A DNA stretch of 64,000 bases from Flavobacterium sp. LC2016-12 (GCF_015351595.1 NZ_JADKPT010000001.1:744001-808000), one strand, 5' to 3'. Positions 7,455-16,710 are shown, numbered from the stretch's first letter. The notes: generated by a model not told the origin, from the letters alone. Program-made: numbers and translations.

Positions 7455-8936
7455 TTATTTTAAAAAGTCGATTGATATATTTTGTTTTGTTAAAGACTCA
7501 TTTTCTTTGGCAAGAGCGTAGGCGCTTTCGTCAAATTCAGTTTTAATGTCTTTTTTAGCACCAATTGAAATCAGATATTTCAGGATTTCATCGTTTTTAG
7601 AAATCATGGCAGCTTTATGTAAAGCCGTCATGCTGTCTTTGTTTTTGGCATTAACATCTATATTTAAAGGAGCTAGTTTTTTCAATAAAGTCAAATCACT
7701 TTTTACAACCGCTAAATGATACAAAGTGTTTCCATCTTTTTGAGCAGCAGCAAGATTTAAACCTTTTTCCTGTAATAATTTTACTTTTGCTTCTAAAGGA
7801 TCTGGCCCTTTTGATTCAGGACGATAGGATTGGATTAGGTATACGCCTAAATTATTCCCGTCTTTATCCATAACATTTACATCGGCCCCTTTATTTAAAA
7901 GAAGCGCAACATTTTCAGGAGTTCCTGATTTTACAGCCATTGTTAAAGCTGATTCTCCTTTTACATTTTTTAAATTAATGTCTTTCGTGGTTGGAAGTAA
8001 CAATTCCAATGCGCCATTTTCTCTGGCTCCGGCTGCAATCATAAAAGGTGTGTTCCCGTCTTTATTTACTTTATTAGCATCTGCGCCTTTTGCAAGGAAA
8101 TAATTGATGATTTCTTTTTGATTTGCTTTGCCTGCCAAAACATGAAGAATAGTTTCTCCTGATTTGTTTACAGCTGTAGGTTTCAGTTTTACTTCTTCTA
8201 CCAAATATTTGTAAGCTTCTAATGAAGTAGTTTCTCTACGGCTTCCTTGTGCAGCAATAAAAAGAGCATTATCTGTAGCTTTGATTCCTTTTGCAGCAAT
8301 TTTTTTCAATAAGTCAATATTTCCAATTCTTGCAGCATAATTAAAAGCTGTATTTCCGTTATTGTCCACATCTTTAAGAGACATTCCCTTAGTTGTGAAA
8401 AATTCAGCAGTTGTCAGGTTTTTATCAAACGGAATCGTAAGCAATAATAAGTTGGCGCCATCGTTATATTTTTTCTTCGGATTTAATCCTGCTTTGAAGA
8501 ATGCCTCATATAAAGCCGGATCAATTTGTCCGTTAGCCGCAGCAAAATCAGCTGGAGTAGCTCCGTGACTGTCTTCAAAATTAATATCTGAACCTTTTGC
8601 AATAAGATATTCTACCATTTCAACATTTCCTCTATAGGCGGCCCAGTGTAAATAGATACGATTATCGTGAGTCGATTTGTTGATTGGATTTCCAGGTTGC
8701 TCTAATAAAAATTTAATTGCTGTATTTGGAGCATCATTATTTATAGCAAGAACAACTACATCAAATGCATTTGCATTGGCTTCTGCCGGATTGTTTCCTT
8801 TTGCTATTTCGGCTTTTACAGTTTCTACATTTGGAGCGGACTTCCAAAAAGAGGCTTCTAATAAAATATTCTTTTGCTGAGCATTCGAAAATAAGGCTGC
8901 AACTAATGCAATCGAAATGAAAAGTTTCTTTTTCAT
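7455..8936 (-). CDS. exported ankyrin-repeat protein
   Basis: This 493-residue protein has a signal peptide (about residues 1-19, ending SNAQ) followed by about ten ankyrin repeats of 30-35 residues. Recognisable units include YLHWAAYRGNVEMVEYLIAKG, GATPADFAAANG, TALHKAAMISKNDEILKYL and GNTPFMIAAGARENGALELL. Ankyrin arrays bind proteins and have no catalysis, so this is probably a periplasmic scaffold. It is the first gene of the operon with DUF2271, PepSY reductase and ApbE, and a good promoter lies about 100 bases upstream. Its role in the flavin chain is inferred only from this linkage. Confidence 0.88.
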   Translation of the reverse strand: MKKKLFISIALVAALFSNAQQKNILLEASFWKSAPNVETVKAEIAKGNNPAEANANAFDVVVLAINNDAPNTAIKFLLEQPGNPINKSTHDNRIYLHWAAYRGNVEMVEYLIAKGSDINFEDSHGATPADFAAANGQIDPALYEAFFKAGLNPKKKYNDGANLLLLTIPFDKNLTTAEFFTTKGMSLKDVDNNGNTAFNYAARIGNIDLLKKIAAKGIKATDNALFIAAQGSRRETTSLEAYKYLVEEVKLKPTAVNKSGETILHVLAGKANQKEIINYFLAKGADANKVNKDGNTPFMIAAGARENGALELLLPTTKDINLKNVKGESALTMAVKSGTPENVALLLNKGADVNVMDKDGNNLGVYLIQSYRPESKGPDPLEAKVKLLQEKGLNLAAAQKDGNTLYHLAVVKSDLTLLKKLAPLNIDVNAKNKDSMTALHKAAMISKNDEILKYLISIGAKKDIKTEFDESAYALAKENESLTKQNISIDFLK

Positions 8937-9295
8937 ATTTAGAATTTTACAATTTTTAAAATAATTGGGTTTGTTTTTTACACTCTAAAAATGCCTGAAA
9001 AAGGAATCTATTTAGAATAAATAAAAATAAGACAAATGTAAAAATAAATATTAGTAAGACAATTTTATTTGGTGTAGAAAAATCAATCTTAATTTACTCT
9101 TAAGATTACTTAATTCAAAAATGTTTAATTATTATACGGATTCTTTAGTGTCATATCGCAAATATTTTATTGCCAATTAGCGATATATAGTTTTTTGTTT
9201 TATTATAAAATTTTTTAAAACACTGATTAATAGCGTTTTAAAATACAGGCATTATTCTAGCCTAGTCGATTGCATAACAATCTAATAACGACTGT
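8937..9295. other. 359-bp divergent intergenic region
   Basis: This is the AT-rich gap between the divergent ankyrin and alpha/beta hydrolase genes. It contains the promoter at 9033-9062 for the minus-strand operon. No clear promoter, small gene or RNA was recognised for the plus-strand gene. Confidence 0.6.
9033..9062 (-). promoter_or_regulatory. Bacteroidetes-type promoter of the flavin-transfer operon
   Basis: On the minus strand, TTG (9062-9060) is followed after 19 bases by TACATTTG (9040-9033). This matches the TTTG-N19-TAnnTTTG promoter of Bacteroidetes. It would give an untranslated leader of about 90 bases before the ankyrin gene. Confidence 0.6.
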
Positions 9296-10084
9296 ATGCA
9301 CACCGAAAATCCAAAAACAATTCTTTTTATAACAGGAGCTTTTGTGAGTAATGAATCCTGGAACGATTGGCGGGATTTTTACGAATCTAAAGGATACGAA
9401 ACATTTGCTCCACCGTGGCCTTATAAAAATGATACAGCAGAAAAGCTTCGCCAGCGTCATCCAGATCCCGAAATAGCATCGATTCGATTGCAACAACTGA
9501 TAAATTATTTTGAAGAAATTGCAGGATCATTTTCAGAAAAACCAATTATTATCGGTCATTCTTTGGGCGGATTGATTGCTCAGATTTTAAATCAGAAAGG
9601 GTTGGCGGAAGCCATTGTTGCTATTCATTCGGTTCCTCCACAAGGTATTATGTCTTTTAAATTTTCATTTCTAAAAGCAGGATGGGGACCGTTAGGTTTT
9701 TTTACTTCTGCAAAAAAGACTTTTTTAATGACATTTCCGCAATGGCAATATGCTTTTACCAATGGTTTGTCTTTCGAACTTCAGAAAAAAGGATATGAAG
9801 AATTGGCGATTCCGGAATCAAAACTTGTGGTTCGAGATACAATTACAGCTGTTGCCAAAGTTGATTTCTCTAAACCACATCGTCCAATATTATTTATCGC
9901 AGGAGATGCAGATCACACGATTCCATATCAATTAAACCAAGAGAATTTTAAAAGATATACCGATAAAAACTCAGTTACGGACTATAAACTTTTCTCCGGC
10001 AGAAACCATTTTGTTTTAGGGCAACCCGGCTGGCAGGAAATCGCAATTTTTATTTCGGAATGGCTAATAAAGAATAAAGAATAA
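9296..10084 (+). CDS. alpha/beta hydrolase (serine type)
   Basis: This is a 262-residue cytoplasmic hydrolase with no signal peptide. It has the nucleophile elbow GHSLGG near residue 87, an acid-bearing segment IAGDADHTIP, and a late catalytic His in SGRNHFVLG, which together form a Ser-Asp-His triad. The first strand reads ILFITGAFVSNESWNDW. It resembles the second hydrolase at 47679-48449 in length and motifs, so they are probably distant paralogs. The substrate is unknown. It is the first gene of the hydrolase region, but a 145-base low-complexity spacer separates it from the next gene. Confidence 0.88.
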   Translation: MHTENPKTILFITGAFVSNESWNDWRDFYESKGYETFAPPWPYKNDTAEKLRQRHPDPEIASIRLQQLINYFEEIAGSFSEKPIIIGHSLGGLIAQILNQKGLAEAIVAIHSVPPQGIMSFKFSFLKAGWGPLGFFTSAKKTFLMTFPQWQYAFTNGLSFELQKKGYEELAIPESKLVVRDTITAVAKVDFSKPHRPILFIAGDADHTIPYQLNQENFKRYTDKNSVTDYKLFSGRNHFVLGQPGWQEIAIFISEWLIKNKE

Positions 10085-10200
10085 AGAATATAGAATAAAG
10101 AATACAGAATAAAGAATACAGAATATAGAGTCAAGAGTCAAGAGTCAAGAATTTGCGCTAAAATCTATACTCTATATTCTATGTTCTTTTTTCTTCTAAA
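10085..10200. repeat. spacer of AAGAATA and AGAGTCA tandem motifs with an inverted arm
   Basis: Tandem AGAATAAAGAATACAG and GAGTCAA units are followed by a segment (CTATATTCTATGTTCTT) that is nearly the reverse complement of AAGAATACAGAATATAG. It is not coding. It could form a long imperfect hairpin after the hydrolase gene. Confidence 0.65.
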
Positions 10201-10229
10201 TAATTAATAACCACTTTAAATCTAAAATT

Positions 10230-11237
10230 ATGAAATCAATTTCCAACGAAAATGCAAGATCAAAAAATAGAAAAGCTTTTTTAGGTCTTTTAATAATTAG
10301 TTTTTTTATGCTTGTGTCGTGCAACAAAAAAGCAGAACCAATAGCAGTCGACGAAGCAAAAGTTACCACTGATTCGGCAACTGTTAAGCCTGCTGATCCT
10401 CCGGCTAACTTTAAACATGCAACCGCTTTTGTAAACGGTGTTAATATCCATTATGTAATTGGTGGTAAGGGAGAGCCACTTGTTTTAGTACACGGTTTTG
10501 GTCAAAACTGGTACATGTGGAATCGTTTGCTTCCGGAACTATCAAAACATTTCACTGTTATAGCTCCCGATTTAAGAGGAGTTGGAGAATCAGACAAACC
10601 GGAATCAGGTTATGATAAAAAAACAATGGCAACCGATATTCATGAATTGGTTAAAAAACTTGGATACAATAGTGTTAATCTCGCCGGTCACGATATCGGA
10701 CTTATGGTGGCGTATGCTTATGCGGCGCAATATGGCAGCGAAGTAAAAAAACTGGCTTTGATGGATGCATTACTTCCAGGAATCGAACCAGTTTGGTCAC
10801 AAGTTTCGGCTTCGGCATGGTGGTTTGGATTTTTTGCATGGCCAGCTTCAGGAGATATCGTAAAAGGAAAAGAAAAAGAGTTTTTAGTTAATTTCTGGCC
10901 AATGGTGGGACACGTTAAAGATCCTTTTACTCCAGAAGAAACGGCTGAATTTGTAAGAGCTTATGCTGTTAAAGACGGAGCTAAATCTACTTTTAAATGG
11001 TTTGGGGCTTTCCCGCAGGACGGAAAAGACAATTTAGTTTTTGCAAAGACAAAACTAAAAATGCCTTTGTTGGCCATGGGTGGAGAATATTTTGCGGCAG
11101 CTTTTCTTAAAGAGCATTCTAAATTGGTGGCAGAAAATGTATCAGAATCTAAAATTGCAGGTTCAGGGCACTGGTTGGTTCAGGAAAATACGGCTCAGGT
11201 TCAAAAAGATTTATTGGCCTTTTTTCTGGCGAAATAA
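10230..11237 (+). CDS. lipoprotein alpha/beta hydrolase, epoxide hydrolase/dehalogenase-like
   Basis: This 335-residue protein starts with a lipoprotein signal (LVSC, Cys31), so it should be anchored in an envelope membrane. The hydrolase domain has HGFGQNWYMWN (oxyanion region) and AGHDIGLMVA, where the nucleophile is Asp rather than Ser. That is typical of epoxide hydrolases and haloalkane or haloacetate dehalogenases. The catalytic His is probably in GSGHWLVQE. It is very similar to the gene at 16711-17649 from PPANFKHAT to the C-terminus and differs mainly in the export signal. The amidohydrolase gene follows after 42 bases. Confidence 0.9.
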   Translation: MKSISNENARSKNRKAFLGLLIISFFMLVSCNKKAEPIAVDEAKVTTDSATVKPADPPANFKHATAFVNGVNIHYVIGGKGEPLVLVHGFGQNWYMWNRLLPELSKHFTVIAPDLRGVGESDKPESGYDKKTMATDIHELVKKLGYNSVNLAGHDIGLMVAYAYAAQYGSEVKKLALMDALLPGIEPVWSQVSASAWWFGFFAWPASGDIVKGKEKEFLVNFWPMVGHVKDPFTPEETAEFVRAYAVKDGAKSTFKWFGAFPQDGKDNLVFAKTKLKMPLLAMGGEYFAAAFLKEHSKLVAENVSESKIAGSGHWLVQENTAQVQKDLLAFFLAK

Positions 11238-11279
11238 TTCTTTAAAAAATAACGAACAGAGCAATTAAATTTCAAAATA

Positions 11280-13046
11280 ATGAAACGAATATTTATAGTA
11301 CTATTTTTCTTCAGCCTGCTTATGCAGGCTCAGGAAAAAGCCGATCTGATTATTTTTAATGGAAAAATTGCTACAATGCAAAAATCCAATGAATTTGTTC
11401 AGGCAATTGCTTCCAAAAACGGAATCATTTTAGCAACCGGAACATCAAAAAGTATTTTAGAAAATTATAAAACAGCGACCACGCAAGCTATTGATGCCAA
11501 AGGTAAAACCGTTGTTCCGGGTTTAAATGACAGTCATATGCACGTTATCCGTGAAGGACTTAATTATAACGCTGAATTGCGTTGGGATGGTGTGAAAACA
11601 CTAAAAAGAGCAATGGAAATGCTGAAAGAACAAGCTGCCAGAACTCCGCCCGGTGTTTGGATTAAAGTAATTGGCGGTTGGAATGAATATGGTTTTGAGG
11701 AAAAAAGGCAACCAACCATCGAAGAGATAAATGCGGCTGTTCCTGACAAACCTGTTTTTATTACCTATTTGTACGGAAAAGCTTTTTTGAATAAAAAAGG
11801 AATTGAAGTTTTAGGCTATACAAAAGACACACACTATGAAGGAAGTATTTTAGAGCAGGATAAAAACGGCAATCTGACCGGATTAATGTTCGCCAAAGAA
11901 ACTCCAAAAGCGATTTACACTACTTTAGGTTTAACCACAAAATTAACGCCCGAAGAAAGAATCAACAGTTCACTTCAGTTTAACAGAGAGTTGAATCGCT
12001 TTGGGTTGACTTCTGTAATTGATGCCGCAGGAGGATCGCAAAACTTTCCGACAGATTATGGAACTTCAATGGAATTAGCGAAAACAGGAAAATTAAATCT
12101 TAGAATTTCCTACTATCTCTTTGCTCAGCAAAAAGGAAAAGAGTTGCAAGATTATGAAAAATGGGTTGCCTCAACTTTAATTAATAAAAATGATAACCTT
12201 TTAGTTGCCAATGGTTATACCGAGGAAGGAGCAGGAGAAAACATTGTAGCTTCTGCAGCCGATTTTGAAAATTTCCTAGAGCCAAGAATTGTCCTTTCAG
12301 ATGATATGGAAAAAGATCTGGAACCCATTATCAGATTATTGGTTAAAAACAGATGGCCATTTCGATTGCACGCCACTTATGGCGAATCAATTGACAGAAT
12401 GCTGAATGTTTTTGAAAAAGTAAACAAGGAAATTCCGTTTAATGGTTTACGTTGGTTTTTTGATCATGCCGAAACTATTACACCAAAAGAATTAGAACGA
12501 GTGAAAGTACTTAATGGCGGAATTGCAGTACAATTCAGAATGTATTTTCAGGGAGAATTATATGAGAAAATGTACGGAGCGCCAAAAACACAATTACCTC
12601 CAATAAAAGAAATGCTTAAAATGGGAATCCCTGTCGGAATGGGAACAGATGCTACCAGAATTTCAACGTATAATCCGTGGATGGCAATGCATTGGCTCCT
12701 TACAGGAAAAACTTTAGGAGGAATGCAGTTCTGGCCAAAAGATCAGATTCTGGATAAATTTACTGCACTTCAATTGTATACTTCCGGAAGCGCCTGGTTT
12801 TCTGGAGAAGAAAGCGAAAAAGGAAAATTGATAAAAGGAATGTATGCCGATATGACCATTTTATCTGATGATTATTTTGGGATTCCTGCTGATAAAGTTC
12901 GAAATATCGAATCTGACTTGACCATTGTGAATGGAAAAGTAGTGTACGGAAATGGAGATTTCAAAGCTCTTGATCCCGGTATTGCGCCGGTAATTCCGGA
13001 ATGGTCGCCTATTAAATATTTTGGAGGATATCAAATAAAACAATAA
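11280..13046 (+). CDS. YtcJ-like amidohydrolase, exported
   Basis: This 588-residue protein has a signal peptide (residues 1-17, ending LMQAQ) and the architecture of amidohydrolase family 3. It opens with DLIIFNGKIATM, then has the metal motif GLNDSHMHV, a central FDHAETITPKELE segment and GMGTDATR late in the barrel. It ends with a small beta domain (DLTIVNGKVVY). Such enzymes hydrolyse amide or related bonds using one or two metals. The tight spacing (18 bases) to the MBL-fold gene indicates one operon. The substrate is unknown. Confidence 0.9.
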   Translation: MKRIFIVLFFFSLLMQAQEKADLIIFNGKIATMQKSNEFVQAIASKNGIILATGTSKSILENYKTATTQAIDAKGKTVVPGLNDSHMHVIREGLNYNAELRWDGVKTLKRAMEMLKEQAARTPPGVWIKVIGGWNEYGFEEKRQPTIEEINAAVPDKPVFITYLYGKAFLNKKGIEVLGYTKDTHYEGSILEQDKNGNLTGLMFAKETPKAIYTTLGLTTKLTPEERINSSLQFNRELNRFGLTSVIDAAGGSQNFPTDYGTSMELAKTGKLNLRISYYLFAQQKGKELQDYEKWVASTLINKNDNLLVANGYTEEGAGENIVASAADFENFLEPRIVLSDDMEKDLEPIIRLLVKNRWPFRLHATYGESIDRMLNVFEKVNKEIPFNGLRWFFDHAETITPKELERVKVLNGGIAVQFRMYFQGELYEKMYGAPKTQLPPIKEMLKMGIPVGMGTDATRISTYNPWMAMHWLLTGKTLGGMQFWPKDQILDKFTALQLYTSGSAWFSGEESEKGKLIKGMYADMTILSDDYFGIPADKVRNIESDLTIVNGKVVYGNGDFKALDPGIAPVIPEWSPIKYFGGYQIKQ

Positions 13047-13064
13047 AAACATAAAAGATAAATC

Positions 13065-14084
13065 ATGAAAACTCAAAAAATAATTTCGGCATTTGCAATT
13101 ACTTTATTGCTTCTTATCAGCATTAATGTACACGCTCAATTTCCAATGCCGGATCATGTGCCTATATGGGATGCTAATAAAGTAACTTTAAAACTGCATA
13201 AAATTGTCGACAATGTTTATTCCGTTGCGCCGGAAACTGCAGAAGCCGAAACATCAAAAGGTATTGCACAAGCTACTTCGGCAGGATTTATTGTGGGAGA
13301 AAAAGGTGTTTTGCTTATCGAAACCATGTTATGCAAACGACTTTACGATCAGCTTTATAAACTGATCAGAAGCGTAACGGATAAACCGATAATTTATGCA
13401 ATCAATACTAGCGATCATGGTGATCATTGTTTTGGAAATTATCTTCTTCCGAAAGAAACCATTGTTATTCAGAATGAATTCTGCAAAGACAATCTTTCTA
13501 AAAATTATGACAATATCAAAGGGTTCATGATTATGCTTTTTGGAAAAGGCAGAGGCATTGAAGAAAGTGTTTATCGTCCGGCAGATATAACGATTTCTAT
13601 TAATGAGACAATGAAAATTGATATGGGAAAAGGAAATATTGTTGAAGTAATAAATGTGGGAACAGCCCAATCTCCTGCGGATCTTTTTGTGTATTTAAAA
13701 TCACCAAAAGGCAATGTTTTATGGGCGGGAAATCCTTTTATTGCTGAGAGCCCGACCATTCCGTGGTTATTTGATGGCTATTTTCTGGAGCCAGTTAATA
13801 ATCTGAATAAGATATATAATATGATTGGCGACAATGATATTGTTGTTCCCGGTCACGGCCGAGTTACCAATAAAGCCGGAATAAAATACACAATTGATTA
13901 CGTTGAAGCCTTAAAAGCTAATGTAGAAGATGCTGTAAAAAAAGGACTGACTTTAGAAGAGACGAAAAAGGCAGTAACAATGAAAGAGTATGACAAAGGT
14001 TACGAGCTTTTCAATTGGCTTCACTTCAATTTTAATATTCCGAATGCTTATAAAGATATTAAAGAGAACGGAGGCAAAAAATGA
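13065..14084 (+). CDS. MBL-fold protein with degenerate metal site, exported
   Basis: This 339-residue protein has a signal peptide (residues 1-24, ending NVHAQ) and a metallo-beta-lactamase fold. However, the canonical THxHxDH motif reads TSDHGDH, so the first His is Ser. The usual GHTP segment reads TAQSP (His to Gln), and the bridging Asp strand (usually GD) reads AGNPF (Asp to Asn). The last ligand motif VVPGHG is kept. It may bind one metal or none. It overlaps the next gene by four bases (ATGA), which shows translational coupling. Confidence 0.88.
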   Translation: MKTQKIISAFAITLLLLISINVHAQFPMPDHVPIWDANKVTLKLHKIVDNVYSVAPETAEAETSKGIAQATSAGFIVGEKGVLLIETMLCKRLYDQLYKLIRSVTDKPIIYAINTSDHGDHCFGNYLLPKETIVIQNEFCKDNLSKNYDNIKGFMIMLFGKGRGIEESVYRPADITISINETMKIDMGKGNIVEVINVGTAQSPADLFVYLKSPKGNVLWAGNPFIAESPTIPWLFDGYFLEPVNNLNKIYNMIGDNDIVVPGHGRVTNKAGIKYTIDYVEALKANVEDAVKKGLTLEETKKAVTMKEYDKGYELFNWLHFNFNIPNAYKDIKENGGKK

Positions 14085-14554
14085 AAAAGATATATGTAAT
14101 TCTAGCTATTCTCTTGCTGAATTTTTCAGTATATGGACAACAATTGACAGATGAAGAAATCAAAACAAAAGAAACTGTAGAAAAGTTCTTTGGCTATATT
14201 GATGCGAAAGATCCGGACAAAATCGCTTCTATGGTTTCAGAAAAAGTCGATTGGTATATATTCGAATCGAAATACATGCCATGGACAGGACATCGTTCTA
14301 AGAGAGCAGAAATTTCAGCATTGTTTAAAACTCTCTTTAGTTATTTTGTTGACGGAAGTGAAAAACTCGAGGCACAATCTTTTTTATTGAGAGGAAATGA
14401 AGTAGCCGTCTTTGGTTTTGTCGAAAGAACAGTGAAAAAAAATGGCAAACATTTTAAAATGCCACTTGCGATACATCTTACAGTTGAGAATAATCTGATA
14501 AGCAAATTTTCGCTTTATGAAGAGACTTTAATTATTGAAAAAGTATTGAAATAG
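14081..14554 (+). CDS. SnoaL/NTF2-like protein, exported
   Basis: This 157-residue protein has a signal peptide (residues 1-19, ending VYGQQ) and one NTF2-like cone fold. It shows ETVEKFFGYIDAKDPDKIASMVSEKVDWYI, then the central GHRSKRAEISALF and a C-terminal beta sheet. SnoaL-like proteins act as small isomerases, cyclases or hydrolases, or only bind ligands. Its start codon overlaps the MBL gene stop, so the two are co-translated and may work on the same molecule. No catalytic residues can be assigned with confidence. Confidence 0.82.
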   Translation: MKKIYVILAILLLNFSVYGQQLTDEEIKTKETVEKFFGYIDAKDPDKIASMVSEKVDWYIFESKYMPWTGHRSKRAEISALFKTLFSYFVDGSEKLEAQSFLLRGNEVAVFGFVERTVKKNGKHFKMPLAIHLTVENNLISKFSLYEETLIIEKVLK

Positions 14555-14585
14555 TTAAAGGCTAAGGACCTAAAAATAAGTCAAT

Positions 14586-15542
14586 ATGAAGGACAGAAGA
14601 ACATTTCTTAAACAAGCAAGTCTTGTTGGACTTGCCGGATTACTGCCAGCAACGACACTTCTGGCAAGTGATTTAGAAACAAATATAGTAGTCAATAAAG
14701 AAGATTCCAATACCAAATGGGCGGACGGATCACGTTTGGTAGTATCGCTATCGATGCAGTTTGAAGCCGGTGGTCAGCCTGTAAATGCGGAGAGTCCGTT
14801 TCCGCAGAATATGCAAAAAGGATTTACCGATCTTCCTGGCGAAACCTGGTATCAATATGGCTACAAAGAAGGAATTCCCAGAATGCTGGACAATTGGGAT
14901 AAGTTTGGTGTAAAAGTTACCTCGCATATGGTCGGATCGGCGGTATTAAAAAATCCAGCTCTTGCCAAAGAAATTGTAGAAAGAGGTCATGAAGCCGCTG
15001 CTCATGGTATGGATTGGGCAACACAATATTCTATGCCGTATGAAACTGAAAAACAATTCATCAAAGACGGTGCTGATGCTATTAAAAAAGTAACCAGTTT
15101 TCAACCTGTCGGATATAATGCAAATTGGTTAAGACGCGGAACAAACACACTCGAAATTTTGCAGGAACTTGGATTTAAGTATCATATTGATGATTTAAGT
15201 CGGGACGAGCCATTCTTATTAAAAGTAAAAGGAAAAGATTTTGCAGTGGTTCCGTACACCATTCGCTGTAACGATATTGTATTGATAGAGGGCAAAAATT
15301 TTAGTGCTGATCAGTTTGCACGTCAGGTGATATTGGAATTTGACCAGCTTTATAGAGAATCAGAAAAAAAGCGCAGGCAAATGTCGATAAGCTTTCATGA
15401 TCGTATTGGAGGAACACCACAAATGGTTGCTGCAACTACAGAAATCCTATCGTACATTCAAAAACATAAGGGAGTTAGTTTTAAACGAAAAGACGAAATC
15501 GCCCAAATGGCTTATGAAGATAAGAACATCATTAAGGAATAA
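14586..15542 (+). CDS. Tat-exported PuuE-like polysaccharide deacetylase family protein
   Basis: This 318-residue protein begins with a twin-arginine signal (DRRTFLKQASLVGLAGLLP), so it is exported folded. The NodB-type fold resembles the PuuE/allantoinase branch: SMQFEAGG replaces the usual metal-binding TFDD, and GHEAAAHGMDW takes the place of HSxxH. A late RKDEIAQMA segment matches the family. Members of this branch hydrolyse amides or deacetylate small molecules and sugars. It lies 31 bases after the SnoaL-like gene, in the same probable operon. Confidence 0.87.
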   Translation: MKDRRTFLKQASLVGLAGLLPATTLLASDLETNIVVNKEDSNTKWADGSRLVVSLSMQFEAGGQPVNAESPFPQNMQKGFTDLPGETWYQYGYKEGIPRMLDNWDKFGVKVTSHMVGSAVLKNPALAKEIVERGHEAAAHGMDWATQYSMPYETEKQFIKDGADAIKKVTSFQPVGYNANWLRRGTNTLEILQELGFKYHIDDLSRDEPFLLKVKGKDFAVVPYTIRCNDIVLIEGKNFSADQFARQVILEFDQLYRESEKKRRQMSISFHDRIGGTPQMVAATTEILSYIQKHKGVSFKRKDEIAQMAYEDKNIIKE

Positions 15543-15589
15543 TGATCTATTTAATTAACTATTATTTAGAAAATTTAAATTAACAGATT

Positions 15590-16435
15590 ATGAAAAATGA
15601 AAATAGAACTTGGTTTATAACAGGAACGTCACAAGGAATAGGTCTTGTTTTGGTAAAGCAATTATTAGCTCAGGGATTCAATGTTGTGGCAACGGCCAGA
15701 AACGCCGAATCGCTTAAAGAAGCGGTTGGCTTTACGACAGCTCAGTTTTTGCCTTTGCAGGTAAATTTAATTGATGAAGAAAGTGTAAAAGAAGCTGTAC
15801 AGAGTGCTATATCAAAATTTGGGTCTATAGATTATCTGGTAAATAATGCAGGATATGGATTAATTGGTGGTATCGAAGAAAGTTCTGATGCAGAAGTTCG
15901 CGCTAATTTTGACGTCAACGTATTTGGATTATTAAATGTAACCAGAGCCATTTTACCTCATATGAGAGCGGCTAAGTTTGGGCACGTCATCAACCTTTCT
16001 TCTGTTTTCGGATTACTTGCCGGAGCAGGTTGGGGAATCTATTGCAGTACAAAATTTGCCGTTGAAGCAATTTCTGAAGCGCTGGCGCAAGAAGTAAAAT
16101 CTTTCGGAATCAATGTAACCATTATAGAACCAGGTTATGTGCGTACCAATTTTTTGAACAGCAGTTCACTAATTGCGCCAACAAATCCAATTGAAGCTTA
16201 CACCGATATTCGCGAAGGGGTACGCAAGCATCAGCAGGATTTACCAGGAAATCAGTTAGGCGATCCTGAAAAAGTGGCGAAGCTAATTATAAAACTATCC
16301 CAGAATCCTGAGCCACCTTTAAGAATGCTTACAGGATCAGACGCTTATCAATTTGCCAATTATAAAATCGATGCATTAAAAACAGAAATTGAAAATAATA
16401 AAGAACTCACATTTTCAACAGATTTTTCAGCTTAG
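15590..16435 (+). CDS. short-chain dehydrogenase/reductase
   Basis: This 281-residue cytoplasmic SDR has the cofactor motif TGTSQGIG at residues 12-19, the NNAGYG motif and the catalytic Ser with YxxxK (NLSSVFGLLAG...GIYCSTKFAVE). The PGYVRTNF segment follows. It should oxidise or reduce a hydroxyl or carbonyl group using NAD(P)H. It sits 47 bases after the deacetylase gene and is the only clearly cytosolic enzyme in the middle of the cluster, so it could process the imported product. Confidence 0.92.
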   Translation: MKNENRTWFITGTSQGIGLVLVKQLLAQGFNVVATARNAESLKEAVGFTTAQFLPLQVNLIDEESVKEAVQSAISKFGSIDYLVNNAGYGLIGGIEESSDAEVRANFDVNVFGLLNVTRAILPHMRAAKFGHVINLSSVFGLLAGAGWGIYCSTKFAVEAISEALAQEVKSFGINVTIIEPGYVRTNFLNSSSLIAPTNPIEAYTDIREGVRKHQQDLPGNQLGDPEKVAKLIIKLSQNPEPPLRMLTGSDAYQFANYKIDALKTEIENNKELTFSTDFSA

Positions 16436-16647
16436 TTCATAAATAGGTTTTTTAGAATTGTTCGGAAGGAGTCCATCAATTTCAAACTTGGTTTTGAAAG
16501 AGGTGGATTTTTTTATGTTTTTTCTTATTTTTTCAAAAACAATCTTATTATTTAATATCTCTCAGTTTATAGAAACACTTGTAAAATCAATGGTTTACAT
16601 CGGATTAAAAGTTTAAAATTTAGTTTTATAAAAATATTAACAGAATT

Positions 16648-16673
16648 AATAACGGAACGATCGTTCCGTTATT
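16648..16673. promoter_or_regulatory. 26-bp perfect palindromic operator
   Basis: Thirteen-base perfect arms centred between 16660 and 16661 have the core GGAACGATCGTTCC. Two bases downstream lies TAAATTTG (16675-16682), which fits the Bacteroidetes -7 element. A bound repressor would therefore occupy the -33/-7 region of the gene at 16711. The size and symmetry suit a TetR-like dimer. No matching regulator is encoded nearby. Confidence 0.75.
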
Positions 16674-16674
16674 G

Positions 16675-16682
16675 TAAATTTG
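16675..16682 (+). promoter_or_regulatory. probable -7 element for the 16711 hydrolase gene
   Basis: TAAATTTG matches TAnnTTTG and lies 28 bases before the start codon. The expected -33 region lies inside the palindrome and has no TTTG, so the promoter may be weak or need an activator. Confidence 0.5.
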
Positions 16683-16710
16683 TCCCATAAAATAATAACA
16701 CAACATAAAA

